Source: Flavobacteriales bacterium (lineage in GTDB: Bacteria; Bacteroidota; Bacteroidia; DT-38). From it: 18,684 bases of DNA. The notes below the pieces were generated by a model. The model was given only the letters and a program-made list of their open reading frames with translations. It was not told the DNA's origin and ran no database searches. Positions 8,910-16,987 of the stretch are shown one piece after another; the first letter of the stretch is position 1; the number at the start of each line of letters is the position of its first letter. Both the position numbers and the translations under genes were made by a program. Location: positions 1-18,684 of the forward strand of contig JABSPR010000008.1 in assembly GCA_013214975.1 (NCBI GenBank). Direction: 5' to 3'.

Positions 8910-9794
8910 TTATCTCAATCTGTAGTCTTCAAGTTTTCCTAACCGATCTATACTCAATCCATTTAAGGCAATTAATCGGTATTCAATTGTCTTGTCAGTT
9001 TTTATGTCGAGTATAACGATGTTGTCTCGATATCCCAATCCCATTCCACTGGCAATGAGGTTTATATTCTTATAAGAATAATACATAAATTCTGCACGAT
9101 CTAGCCTAGCCCCAACATCTCCACAAATTAAATGTACCTGGTTAGGTAGATTGCTAAATAACGGCTCAACTTCATCCCAAAAATTTATTTTTTCTTTTCG
9201 TCCTTTGAGAGAGTTCGGTTTGATGTTGCGAAACTGGTTGTTGTTACTCCACCAAAGCATGTGGTGAAAAAAGACAAAAACATGATCTACATGGGGAGTA
9301 ATGGTAGATAGTATCCCTTTTAGAAACTGAAGTTGATCCCCACTGATATCCCAACCATCTAGTCCCGAATCAAGAACAATGAATAGGTCGGTGTTATGAA
9401 CAAAGCTATAGTAAGTATTCCCATACCGCGATTCATATAGTTCGCGATCTGTTAGGTCGTGATTTCCTGGAGCAAAATATATTTGTTTTCCTATTTCTTC
9501 GATATCTGCATCAATTTCATCCCAATTAGCATCTGTACTTTTTATAACTATATCACCAGTAAAGACGCCAAACGCAATTAGGGAATCATTTTTTATTAGA
9601 GGAAATTTCTTTTTGAATGGGGGGTGAACGCCTGGATTGTTAATTTTCGGTTTCCCATACACATGGCCAGCAACAAAAAATGAATAATCAACATTTAAGG
9701 AATGTTCAATTTCCTTTTTACAGCCCGAAATGCAGCATAGGCAAGATAAGATTAGAGTAATTAAGAATAAATGAGATACTCGTTGATTTAACAT
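8910..9794 (-). CDS. Lipoprotein of the calcineurin-like metallophosphoesterase family, atypical metal motifs
   Basis: A 294-residue protein with a lipoprotein signal: hydrophobic residues 8-22, lipobox ISGC, lipidated Cys25, then KK. The phosphoesterase core shows FTGD (78-81), APGNHD (108-113) and FFHH (176-179), the canonical second, third and fourth motifs. The first motif, normally DxH, is AGH (42-44), so the usual metal-binding Asp is missing. The last motif, normally GHxH, is CGDVGA (224-229). Either this is a subfamily with altered metal chemistry or the enzyme has lost phosphatase activity. The Lys after lipidated Cys favours surface or periplasmic exposure; the substrate is unknown. 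It is last in a minus-strand run, 57 bases after the RlmG-like gene. No strong terminator follows. The next 256 bases (8654-8909) hold no gene I can support. Confidence 0.75.
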   Translation of the reverse strand: MLNQRVSHLFLITLILSCLCCISGCKKEIEHSLNVDYSFFVAGHVYGKPKINNPGVHPPFKKKFPLIKNDSLIAFGVFTGDIVIKSTDANWDEIDADIEEIGKQIYFAPGNHDLTDRELYESRYGNTYYSFVHNTDLFIVLDSGLDGWDISGDQLQFLKGILSTITPHVDHVFVFFHHMLWWSNNNQFRNIKPNSLKGRKEKINFWDEVEPLFSNLPNQVHLICGDVGARLDRAEFMYYSYKNINLIASGMGLGYRDNIVILDIKTDKTIEYRLIALNGLSIDRLGKLEDYRLR

Positions 9795-9851
9795 GTTAAA
9801 TATTTGCTAGTTCCATGAGTACAGAACTTCATGTCTTTACACTCTCGGATA

Positions 9852-10931
9852 CTATTTAATACATTTATAAATGACAAACTTCTTGTCTTCCGAAATAATT
9901 TTAACGTTAGAAAAAAGAGGCGTCAAGTGTACTTTAAAGTTTAAATGTTTGCTTGAAACAATTTGCAAATTTCCACCTTTTTTAAGTCGAGTATGGCAAC
10001 CTCTAAAAAGCTCAAGAGTAATTTGAATATTAATCTCATGCTCGAAATGAAAAGGAGGGTTGGTTATAATTAAATCAAAAGTCTCCTTGTCAAAAATGGA
10101 TAGCTCATTATTGTAATGGTGGTGGATTTTTTTGTTTTTAGTATTTAGTTTGGCTGATTCAACTGCGAGATAGGCATCATCCATTAAATGAACTTCTGCC
10201 TCGGGTAGTTGTTTAGATGCTTCAATGCCAATAATTCCATTTCCAGATGCTAGGTCCAATATCTTTTTATCTGTTTTATTTAATTCGATATTCTCTAAGA
10301 AAAACTGAGTAGCGTAGTCAATATGATCAGAGGAAAATACACCTAGATACTGCTTGTATAATTGTCCTTTGTAATCAAGAGATGTGGTAAGCTCATGTTT
10401 GTTTGTTCTTTTTTTCTTGCCGCTTAAAATCAAGATTCGTGATTTTTTCACAGCTCTACTTTGCTCTACAGTTTCAAAATATTCTTCAGCGATACTTAAA
10501 TACTTCGGACTAAAATGTCGGGTCATAAAAGCACAAGTTACTTTTACCTTAACCATAGAGTTGTTGCTGATATGTTCCAAGAAAAGTTGAAACAGACCAA
10601 GTGATTTTGGAATTTTCATCAACACAAAATCAGTCTTCTTTTTAAGAGGTGAAAGAGGATTAGAGAAATTAGGTACCGGTAATTTATTGGCCTCCGTATT
10701 TGCTGTAATAGCTTTTTCTTGACTTTTATTTGCGACGATAAGAGTAAGAGTATCTACTTCTAGATGACAAGCGAAGTATCCAAATCGATCGTGATACACG
10801 CCAACATGTTTAGGTTTCTTTTCTAATTCATTGAACGTTTGTAGAAGATATTCATCTGCAGCACTCCACGGTTTTAAAGATTTGTCTTCTGATAGGTCGT
10901 GTCTTTCTATTTTGTATTCTTTCTCTTGCAT
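9852..10931 (-). CDS. rlmG: RlmG-like 23S rRNA (guanine-N2) methyltransferase
   Basis: A 359-residue class I SAM methyltransferase with the two-domain layout of RlmG/RsmC. The N-terminal degenerate domain includes LKPWSAADEYLLQ (residues 19-31), a characteristic RlmG opening, and FVLMKIPKSLGLF (102-114). The catalytic domain begins near VFSSDHIDYATQFF, has the SAM motif DLASGNGIIG (226-235) and the catalytic NPPFH (291-295), typical of N2-guanine and exocyclic amine methylation. E. coli RlmG (about 378 residues) methylates G1835 of 23S rRNA; the same target is likely but unproven, and an RsmC-type 16S target is the alternative. It lies 65 bases downstream of the spermidine-synthase-like gene on the same strand, with no obvious terminator or promoter between, so the two may be co-transcribed. 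Confidence 0.85.
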   Translation of the reverse strand: MQEKEYKIERHDLSEDKSLKPWSAADEYLLQTFNELEKKPKHVGVYHDRFGYFACHLEVDTLTLIVANKSQEKAITANTEANKLPVPNFSNPLSPLKKKTDFVLMKIPKSLGLFQLFLEHISNNSMVKVKVTCAFMTRHFSPKYLSIAEEYFETVEQSRAVKKSRILILSGKKKRTNKHELTTSLDYKGQLYKQYLGVFSSDHIDYATQFFLENIELNKTDKKILDLASGNGIIGIEASKQLPEAEVHLMDDAYLAVESAKLNTKNKKIHHHYNNELSIFDKETFDLIITNPPFHFEHEINIQITLELFRGCHTRLKKGGNLQIVSSKHLNFKVHLTPLFSNVKIISEDKKFVIYKCIK

Positions 10932-10996
10932 TAATTATTATTTATTTCAATAAAGAAGATAAGTAAAGCTCTTCGGTAAATTTAAATCTGTATGAA

Positions 10997-12547
10997 TCAC
11001 TCAAACCCATATCCAGCCTCAATAATTGATTTAGCTGTACGCATAGCCCTTCCTCGCCATGCATATACAACTTCTTGGTTAAGGTGTTCTAACTTAGGTT
11101 TATCGTCTACTAATATCTCATGATTTTTAGAGTCGGGGGATGTGATTTGTCCGTTTCTGAAATCTCGATAGAACATTTTGCAGCACTCGTTAATTTGATT
11201 TTCATCTAGACTTAATTTCTTACCAGGATTTGTAACAATGAATATTATGTCACCGTCATCCGTCTTAGATCTCCAGTTTTCTACATAGAATCCCGCTGCC
11301 TCTATAGTGCCAAAAAGTGACAAATAAGGATTTGTTTCTCCTGTTAACGACCCCTGGAAATTCACTATTATCAAACCATCATTAGTTAGTATTTGTCTCA
11401 ACTCGGTAAAGCTTTCAACGGTATACATGTTTGAAGGCTGAGACTCACCTTTTAATAAGTCTAAAACAATCAGATCATATTTTTTCTCTGTGGTTTTTAT
11501 GTAATGTCTCGCATCATCGATAATAAAATTACAATTAGAGTTGAAATTAAAGTGGCTTATCGCGATTGATTCTAGTCTGCTATCAATCTCGATAGCATCC
11601 ACTTTGAAATCATGTTTGGATAATTCTGTGGCCATACTTCCGGCGCCAAACCCACATAGTAAAGCAGAAGAGCTTGGTTCAGCTGCTCCTGCAATTATTG
11701 ACATTAAATGAATATACCTCCAATGGGATGTGTTGTCGGAATAACTTCGAACTATTGTTTGTGCAATATTATTTACGAGTAATCTTTTAACTGGTAATAG
11801 CTGGTTGTTAACGGGAAGCCTCACATGGTCTACTCTTAGTTGTCCCATTAAACCTTCCTCTAAAAGATCCATTTCATATTGGATTTCCTTATTGCTCTTA
11901 TTCGGAAGAATGATTTTAATGGAGCAAATGGCAATTATGAAAATTAGAGAGAACGATACAATTCGTTTCTTATCGAAAGATAATCCCAATATGCATATTA
12001 ACATTAATAGCCACGATAATCCCATTAAAGGTTTTGTTACTCCAAATGTTGGAATAAGAACGAAGCCGAAAATAAAAGTGGCGAAAACTCCACCAATCGT
12101 TGATATGGCGTAAACTGAACCTGCTGATTTTCCACTTAATAAATTGTTTTTACTTACTTCTCGAATAATAATTGCTGAAGTTGAACCCAAAGCCGCAAGA
12201 GGGATTAGTATCAATAAAGATGCAGCCGTAAAACAACCAATGTATAATCCTAAATCAGAGGTAGCTAATAAGGCGCTTTTTGCAATTACAGGAGCCAATA
12301 CTATTCCTATAGATGCAATAGCGAAAAACACACAAAGAAGGTTGTCTATCTTAGTTTTTTTCTGCGACACCCACCCTCCAATAAAGTATCCAATTGCTAG
12401 GCCAAGAAGAGTAACGGATAAAAGGATGGTCCACATTAATAGCGATGTGCCATAAAGTGGAGTAATCAATCTAGCACCTAAGAGCTCAAGAGCCATCACA
12501 GCAGACCCTTCTATAAAGGCTAATAGGAATAGCTTATCTCTGTTCAT
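10997..12547 (-). CDS. Membrane-fused spermidine-synthase-like protein (fused MFS/spermidine synthase type)
   Basis: A 516-residue inner-membrane protein. Residues 1-215 hold about seven hydrophobic segments separated by short polar loops; the family-typical start includes EGSAVMALELLGARLI followed by PLYGTS. The soluble C-terminal half (about 225-480) is a spermidine-synthase-like Rossmann domain: LLCGFGAGSMATEL (297-310) in the SAM or decarboxylated-SAM motif, AIEID (318-322), DDARHYI (344-350) and DLIVLDLLKGES (358-369). In true aminopropyltransferases the first motif is closer to GGGDG, and catalysis uses an Asp in a D-x-Y-type loop; here it is DLLKGES, so polyamine synthesis cannot be assumed. 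Such proteins are common, but few have a known function. ATG start. It is divergent from the CotH-type gene across a 199-base region with an inverted repeat. Confidence 0.82.
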   Translation of the reverse strand: MNRDKLFLLAFIEGSAVMALELLGARLITPLYGTSLLMWTILLSVTLLGLAIGYFIGGWVSQKKTKIDNLLCVFFAIASIGIVLAPVIAKSALLATSDLGLYIGCFTAASLLILIPLAALGSTSAIIIREVSKNNLLSGKSAGSVYAISTIGGVFATFIFGFVLIPTFGVTKPLMGLSWLLMLICILGLSFDKKRIVSFSLIFIIAICSIKIILPNKSNKEIQYEMDLLEEGLMGQLRVDHVRLPVNNQLLPVKRLLVNNIAQTIVRSYSDNTSHWRYIHLMSIIAGAAEPSSSALLCGFGAGSMATELSKHDFKVDAIEIDSRLESIAISHFNFNSNCNFIIDDARHYIKTTEKKYDLIVLDLLKGESQPSNMYTVESFTELRQILTNDGLIIVNFQGSLTGETNPYLSLFGTIEAAGFYVENWRSKTDDGDIIFIVTNPGKKLSLDENQINECCKMFYRDFRNGQITSPDSKNHEILVDDKPKLEHLNQEVVYAWRGRAMRTAKSIIEAGYGFE

Positions 12548-12621
12548 CTCACCTTAATTGAATCTTTTGTTTTTAAGAACTGGATTCATTCCATGAAATT
12601 AGCTACAAAACCTGTTCGGTT

Positions 12622-12653
12622 AATCTGTTGCATATAATTCTTTCCAACAGATT
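12622..12653. repeat. Perfect 9-bp inverted repeat in the divergent intergenic region
   Basis: AATCTGTTG (12622-12630) and CAACAGATT (12645-12653) are exact reverse complements separated by 14 bases. The site lies about 75 bases upstream of the membrane-fused gene and about 94 bases upstream of the CotH-type gene. Arm-to-arm centre spacing is 23 bases, about two helical turns, which suits a dimeric regulator. As RNA it could form a hairpin with a 14-base loop. No T-tract follows on either strand, so an intrinsic terminator is unlikely. The rest of 12548-12746 holds no convincing ORF or TAnnTTTG box. Confidence 0.5.
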
Positions 12654-12746
12654 TTGAAATAGAATGTTAAATCATTTCACATCTATTAATAGACAATGTT
12701 ATGTGCACAATTATGAAAAGGTAGATACTTGTTGTTAATTTGAATC

Positions 12747-13958
12747 ATGCGTCTTGGAGGTAAAAGAACCATTCTATTTACAATTGTATTATTGCTCGGT
12801 TATGGATTCCTATCTATTCTGAAGCCTGGCTTAAGAATACGTCCATACCATTTTTTGTTGTCGCAATTTTCATCAGCACCTTCTTTAGATTTAATAATTG
12901 GGAAGACTGATTTCGAATATTTGGACTCTCTTAAGAGTGACGTTTTAGAACATCAGAGAACATCTGTGAATCACAAGAAATATGTGAAAGCGTTACTTAT
13001 TATAGACGGTGAGGAGGTAAATGTTAAGATAAGGCTTAAGGGAGATCGTATGGCGCATTACGAGACAAACCCGCCTTCACTTAGAATAAGAACGATAAAG
13101 GATAAGCTCGTTCTCGGTACTAATAAATTTTCGTTACACGCAATCCATATAAGGAACGGCTTGCACGAATGGATATATCTTGATCTTTTGGCAGAAAGAG
13201 ATATCCTTTCTGTGAAGATGGATATTGTAGAATATTCGGTTAACGGTCGAAAGACTGTTGGAGCTTTCGAAGAACATTTCACGGATCATCTTTTAAAAAG
13301 GTTTGATAGACCCAAAGGGCCAATAATTGCGATCGAAGAAAAATTCTATCGTCAAGGTTGGATCGGGATTGACTCTATAGTATATACCGATAAGTTTGAG
13401 GTATGCCGAAGGGCACCGTTAAAAGTGTTTAATGAGAAAAGTCTTAATAACTCTGCATTAATTGAAGAGGGAATCCATTTGTTAGATGATTTCAGGTGTG
13501 GATTAAGTGCAGTGGAAGATATCTTTGATATAGATAAAATGGCTTACCACTATGCGATTATAGATTTAATGGGAGCTTACCATAACCTGAGTTGGCATAA
13601 TCAACGGTTTTATTATAATTCAATAGAAGGCAAACTAGAGCTGATTGGTTACGACGGCTTAGGATGGAAATCGGTTACTGAATTTTCTTATGATCATGAT
13701 CGAGTTCCGCCTACCATTAATAAAGCCTTATTCTCAAACAAGGATTTTTTAGCGCGCTATTTTCACTACTTACATGAAGTATCTACCAACCATTTCTTAG
13801 ATAGTTATTTTGAGGAAAATCTAAAAGAATTGGAAGAATTAACCAGACGGATTTATTCTAATGATCCTTTCTACGAAAATCAATTTGAACGCATTTATTC
13901 AAATGCACAATGGATTAGAGAAAATCTGAAAGAGTACAAAAAGAGATTTATTAAGTAA
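12747..13958 (+). CDS. Membrane-anchored CotH-family protein kinase-like protein
   Basis: A 403-residue protein with one N-terminal hydrophobic anchor (about 8-26, no clear cleavage site) and an extracytoplasmic CotH-like body. Recognisable family segments: VKIRLKGD (93-100), NPPSLRIR (108-115), NKFSLHAIHIRNG (126-138) with EWIYLDLL (141-148), VNGRKTVGAFEEHF (165-178), RPKGPI (188-193), MAYHYAIIDLMGAYH (265-279), LSWHNQRFYYN (281-291) and GYDGLGW (301-307). CotH proteins are atypical secreted kinases, first known from Bacillus spore-coat phosphorylation; Asp in the DLMGAYH and GYDG segments are plausible metal or catalytic residues. Unlike many Bacteroidota CotH proteins it has no T9SS tail or extra adhesion domain. 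It starts the plus-strand pair with the PLP enzyme 63 bases downstream. The substrate is unknown; a cell-envelope target is inferred. Confidence 0.75.
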   Translation: MRLGGKRTILFTIVLLLGYGFLSILKPGLRIRPYHFLLSQFSSAPSLDLIIGKTDFEYLDSLKSDVLEHQRTSVNHKKYVKALLIIDGEEVNVKIRLKGDRMAHYETNPPSLRIRTIKDKLVLGTNKFSLHAIHIRNGLHEWIYLDLLAERDILSVKMDIVEYSVNGRKTVGAFEEHFTDHLLKRFDRPKGPIIAIEEKFYRQGWIGIDSIVYTDKFEVCRRAPLKVFNEKSLNNSALIEEGIHLLDDFRCGLSAVEDIFDIDKMAYHYAIIDLMGAYHNLSWHNQRFYYNSIEGKLELIGYDGLGWKSVTEFSYDHDRVPPTINKALFSNKDFLARYFHYLHEVSTNHFLDSYFEENLKELEELTRRIYSNDPFYENQFERIYSNAQWIRENLKEYKKRFIK

Positions 13959-14021
13959 TTCGATAGTATCATCCTTTATTTATCTATTCTAGATAATATT
14001 ATAAAAAGTAACTTGCCTAAA

Positions 14022-15269
14022 ATGAAACCCCCAATACAAATGAAGTTAGATCCATATTTTATACGATCGCAATTTCCGGCATTTAAAGAGCCATCGTTAA
14101 AAGGATGGTCTTTTTTTGAAAATGCTGGTGGTTCTTATACCTGTCAGCAAGTGGTAGATAGACTAATGGAATTCTACACTAAGACAAAAGTTCAGCCATG
14201 TTATCTTTTCAAAGCTTCACTAGAAGCAGATGTGAAGATGAATGAGTCGTACACTCAGCTGGCTGCTTACTTAAATGTAGATGAAGAAGAAATAAATTTC
14301 GGTCCGTCGACTACACAAAATATTTATGTCTTAGCAAATGCACTACGACCACTTTGGAAAGAGGGCGATGAAATAATAGTTTCTAACCAAGACCATGAGG
14401 CAAATGCTGGATCGTGGAGGAAGTTGGCGTCTACTGGTATTGTGGTAAAAGAATGGACTGTAGATTCAGAATCCGGGAAATTAGATTTGGATGAACTACA
14501 AGGGTTAATTACCGATCGAACTAAAATGATCGCATTCCCACATAGCTCAAATGTAATAGCACATATAAATCCAGTTAGAACAATATCGGATATGGCACAT
14601 AAAGTAGGCGCTATATCTGTAGTGGATGGCGTCTCTTATTCACCGCATGGATTACCTGATCTCAAAGAATTAGGTCCAGATATTTATTTCTTTTCTCTTT
14701 ACAAGACTTGGGGGCCACATCTCGGTTTGATGTACACGCAGAAAGATATTTTGGCTAAAATGGCAAATCAATCGCATTCTTTTAATGGCGATTATGCCCA
14801 TTATAAAATTACTCCTGCTGGTCCAGACCATGCACAAATTGCGTCGGCTGCAGGAATGGCAACTTACTTTGATGCTGTACATAATCATCACTTTGATAGT
14901 AAAGTCGATGCGGCTCAAAGGGGAAGAGACCTCCATCAATTATTTGCCGATCACGAAAAAGAGTTAATGCATCCATTAATGGATTTTCTTAAATCAAGAG
15001 ACGACTTAAGAATTATAGGCCCTTCGGATCCGGAAGAAAGAGCTGCCACAATTTCTATCTTACCTAAAAACCAAAGTGTATTAGAATTGGCAACCAAACT
15101 AACGGATCATAAATTAATGGTTGGTCATGGGAACTTCTACGGAGTAAGACCTCTGGGGTCTATGAATATTGATTTAGAAACTGGTGTTGTCCGCCTTTCT
15201 TTCGTACACTACAATACAATGGAAGAAATAGATCAGTTACTAAAAGGTCTAAAGGCTGCCTTGAACTAA
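14022..15269 (+). CDS. Class V aminotransferase-fold PLP enzyme, cysteine desulfurase-like
   Basis: About 415 residues, cytosolic (no signal), fold-type I PLP enzyme. The N-terminal FFENAGGSYTCQQVVDRL is like the cysteine-desulfurase-like subfamily typified by Vibrio VC1184, where FxDNAGG is common. The cofactor Asp is Asp202 in VVDGVSYSPHG, and the Schiff-base Lys is Lys228 in SLYKTWGPHLG. SufS/IscS-type desulfurases have a Cys in a loop near the C-terminal part; no such Cys is apparent in the segment from about 280 onward, so the reaction could be a lyase, epimerase or transaminase rather than desulfuration. I chose ATG 14022; an in-frame TTG lies at 14013, and ATG 14040, directly before KLDPYFIRSQFPAF, is an equally good family-like start. 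It converges with the oxygenase gene, with only seven bases between stops and no visible terminator. Confidence 0.8.
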   Translation: MKPPIQMKLDPYFIRSQFPAFKEPSLKGWSFFENAGGSYTCQQVVDRLMEFYTKTKVQPCYLFKASLEADVKMNESYTQLAAYLNVDEEEINFGPSTTQNIYVLANALRPLWKEGDEIIVSNQDHEANAGSWRKLASTGIVVKEWTVDSESGKLDLDELQGLITDRTKMIAFPHSSNVIAHINPVRTISDMAHKVGAISVVDGVSYSPHGLPDLKELGPDIYFFSLYKTWGPHLGLMYTQKDILAKMANQSHSFNGDYAHYKITPAGPDHAQIASAAGMATYFDAVHNHHFDSKVDAAQRGRDLHQLFADHEKELMHPLMDFLKSRDDLRIIGPSDPEERAATISILPKNQSVLELATKLTDHKLMVGHGNFYGVRPLGSMNIDLETGVVRLSFVHYNTMEEIDQLLKGLKAALN

Positions 15270-15276
15270 GAACGGA

Positions 15277-16068
15277 TTAAGCCGCGTCATAAATTGACTT
15301 TTCGGTATCGAAGTAAATATTTACATGGCCTTTTTTACCGTATCCGAAATACACTACGTGTCTATCTTTTTCAGATTCATTTGCTTTTCCTCTATGAAAA
15401 AGGCGGTCATCAAACATTATCACGCTCCCCGCTGGTATTGCTTTATACAATGCTTTCGGTACAGGGTTATCGGTTCCAGCAACTAGTGATTCAAGGGTTG
15501 TAGTGGAATGTTGATATACCATCTCATCAGATTTTAATAACGTAGAACTTAAATGGTTAGAGAGAAGATGCGTTCCAGGAGAAAATTCCGTTGGACCCAT
15601 ATCTAACGAAATGTCTTCCATGGCAATTAATACGTTAATAGCATGTAAAGGAAGATGTTCGGCCGATTTATGCTCAGAATCTATGTGCCATTCTTGTGAC
15701 GGGGTTTTAGGTTCTGAAGATATAATCCCACTTCCATCAAGTTGCGCATCGTCGCCAAGTAAGTTAGTTACAATAGGCCACCATGGTAACTGTTCCGAAG
15801 TGTATCCAAATTCTTCTGCGGTAATCTGAGCATCCCATCTACCTAATGATCTTTGACAAATTTCAATAAATCCATTTGCGGCTCCAATTCCTATGTATTT
15901 TGTCTTCGCAATTTTCAGCAAATTTGACAACTTCGTCGACGATACTTCCAACATCTGTTTTCGCATCCCTTCCGAAAGGAGCCTCTCCATTATTACAAAA
16001 CCATCTTTATGTAATGCTTCAACAGAATTCTTAAGAACTTGCGGGTCTAAAGTAGTTTGTGCGTCCAT
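15277..16068 (-). CDS. Phytanoyl-CoA dioxygenase (PhyH)-family oxygenase
   Basis: A 263-residue cytosolic enzyme of the PhyH branch of Fe(II)/2-oxoglutarate-dependent oxygenases. The iron facial triad is visible: His128 and Asp130 in QEWHID, and His225 in FDDRLFHRGKANES. Arg236 in DRHVVYFGYG is the likely 2-oxoglutarate carboxylate anchor. GPTEFSPGTHLLSNH (158-172) is the usual PhyH strand before the distal His. The N-terminus has the family opening LHKDGFVIMERLLSEGM (19-35). PhyH enzymes hydroxylate lipids, amino-acid-like compounds or antibiotics; the substrate here is not predictable. It is probably the second gene of a minus-strand pair, 91 bases after the RluA-domain gene, and convergent with the PLP enzyme. 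No evidence ties them to one pathway beyond adjacency. Confidence 0.85.
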   Translation of the reverse strand: MDAQTTLDPQVLKNSVEALHKDGFVIMERLLSEGMRKQMLEVSSTKLSNLLKIAKTKYIGIGAANGFIEICQRSLGRWDAQITAEEFGYTSEQLPWWPIVTNLLGDDAQLDGSGIISSEPKTPSQEWHIDSEHKSAEHLPLHAINVLIAMEDISLDMGPTEFSPGTHLLSNHLSSTLLKSDEMVYQHSTTTLESLVAGTDNPVPKALYKAIPAGSVIMFDDRLFHRGKANESEKDRHVVYFGYGKKGHVNIYFDTEKSIYDAA

Positions 16069-16159
16069 ACCTGATATAAATTGTTAATCTAATTGAGTTA
16101 AGTATACTCGATATTCGGAAGCTTGTTTCATCGATTATGAGTCGTTTTAACTTCGGTCT

Positions 16160-16918
16160 TTAGTTATCGATATTTACTTGATCAAATAAATCTTTGTCAT
16201 TTAGCATGTATTCCAATATCGGACGACACTTGTTTTCGCACGCTGGATAGAAGAACTTGTGTTCTCTTTCTTTATTTTTTTTAGGATTTCCCCACCAAAA
16301 TTCGGCCATCGCGATTGGCTTTAACTGATGCTTAAAAGCGTAGTGTAATAGTTTTGGGGCGGCGCATTCACCAGCCGCGGATGGGGGATTTCCATAGTGT
16401 GAATCTTTAAATATTTGAAGAATATTTTTCTCTTCTCCTGTGATGTTTGAAAAAGTATAATTTTCAAATAACCACTTTTGTAAAGCAAACGACTTTAGTT
16501 TTCTGTGTTCTGTTAGCGAATTTATTTCAGAATAATTTTCTGCCTTTATAATTTGTTTGCCTATTTCTGTTAACTCGGTCATTCCCTTGTTAATGTAATA
16601 GTCGTCTGTGGAGTCGTCAAAAACCGATGGAACGAATTGATTACATGTGGTTCGGTCTTGAAGTTTTCCCGAAACGGTTCCTAAATATCCCAAGGAGTTA
16701 TCCGGTTGTTGAAAAACAAGAACCCCAAACATTTTGCCCTTTTGGGTATCGAAATCGTGATTCCAGTTTTTCGATTCGGAGGCTATGAAATCTTGAAATT
16801 CTCCGGAAGCTATTTTTGCGAGTTCCGGAGGATCGAGAGCAAACGGGTTGTTCAGCTTTTTCGGGAACTCAATATTAACTATATCTGTGCTGAAATTGAA
16901 AACGAATTGATTATCCAT
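16160..16918 (-). CDS. Stand-alone RluA-type N-terminal domain protein, no pseudouridine synthase domain
   Basis: About 252 residues. The sequence matches my recollection of the N-terminal half of the long (about 550-residue) RluA-family pseudouridine synthases of Bacteroidota and marine gammaproteobacteria: a PF-rich start (FPKKLNNPF), KMFGVLVFQQ, LGYLGTVSGKL, FVPSVFD, then PPSAAGECAAPKLLHYAF, LKPIAMAEFWWG and FYPACENKCRPILEYML. Soon after this last motif the gene stops, where the catalytic synthase domain would normally begin. Only 91 bases separate it from the oxygenase gene, so no synthase remnant is present. Conserved Cys185, Cys227 and Cys231 could bind a metal. The function may be RNA binding or lost; some flavobacteria may carry such single-domain forms. 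I prefer ATG at 16918; an in-frame TTG at 16960 would add 14 residues (MKLITNEKDAHNIL). A promoter-like box sits just upstream. Confidence 0.75.
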   Translation of the reverse strand: MDNQFVFNFSTDIVNIEFPKKLNNPFALDPPELAKIASGEFQDFIASESKNWNHDFDTQKGKMFGVLVFQQPDNSLGYLGTVSGKLQDRTTCNQFVPSVFDDSTDDYYINKGMTELTEIGKQIIKAENYSEINSLTEHRKLKSFALQKWLFENYTFSNITGEEKNILQIFKDSHYGNPPSAAGECAAPKLLHYAFKHQLKPIAMAEFWWGNPKKNKEREHKFFYPACENKCRPILEYMLNDKDLFDQVNIDN

Positions 16919-16979
16919 TAGAATATTATGAGCATCTTTTTCATTGGTAATAAGTTTCAAAGAATCAATTTATTGGTGG

Positions 16980-16987
16980 CAAATATA
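16980..16987 (-). promoter_or_regulatory. Bacteroidota-type -7 box upstream of the RluA-domain gene
   Basis: On the minus strand this reads TATATTTG, an exact TAnnTTTG match. Transcription would begin near 16973, allowing either the TTG (16960) or ATG (16918) start. No convincing -33 TTG is seen. The box overlaps the left arm of a 7-bp inverted repeat (ATATAGA 16983-16989, TCTATAT 17001-17007), which could be an operator or an AT-rich coincidence. Confidence 0.4.

Noticed and set aside
11805..12455. Two plus-strand open frames of about 100 codons opposite the membrane-fused synthase gene
   Set aside because: They lie wholly within a well-supported gene on the other strand, show no family features, and are explained by its codon pattern.
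12730..12746. TTAATTTG as a -7 promoter box for the CotH-type gene
   Set aside because: One mismatch to TAnnTTTG, and it lies almost on the ATG, leaving no room for a leader.
15294..16087. Plus-strand open frames opposite the PhyH gene
   Set aside because: Antisense shadows; the minus-strand frame has the complete iron-binding triad.
8346..16159. A defence island or biosynthetic cluster across the central region
   Set aside because: No nuclease, toxin-antitoxin, NTPase or assembly-line enzyme is present, and gene orientations alternate, which fits a patchwork of ordinary chromosomal genes.
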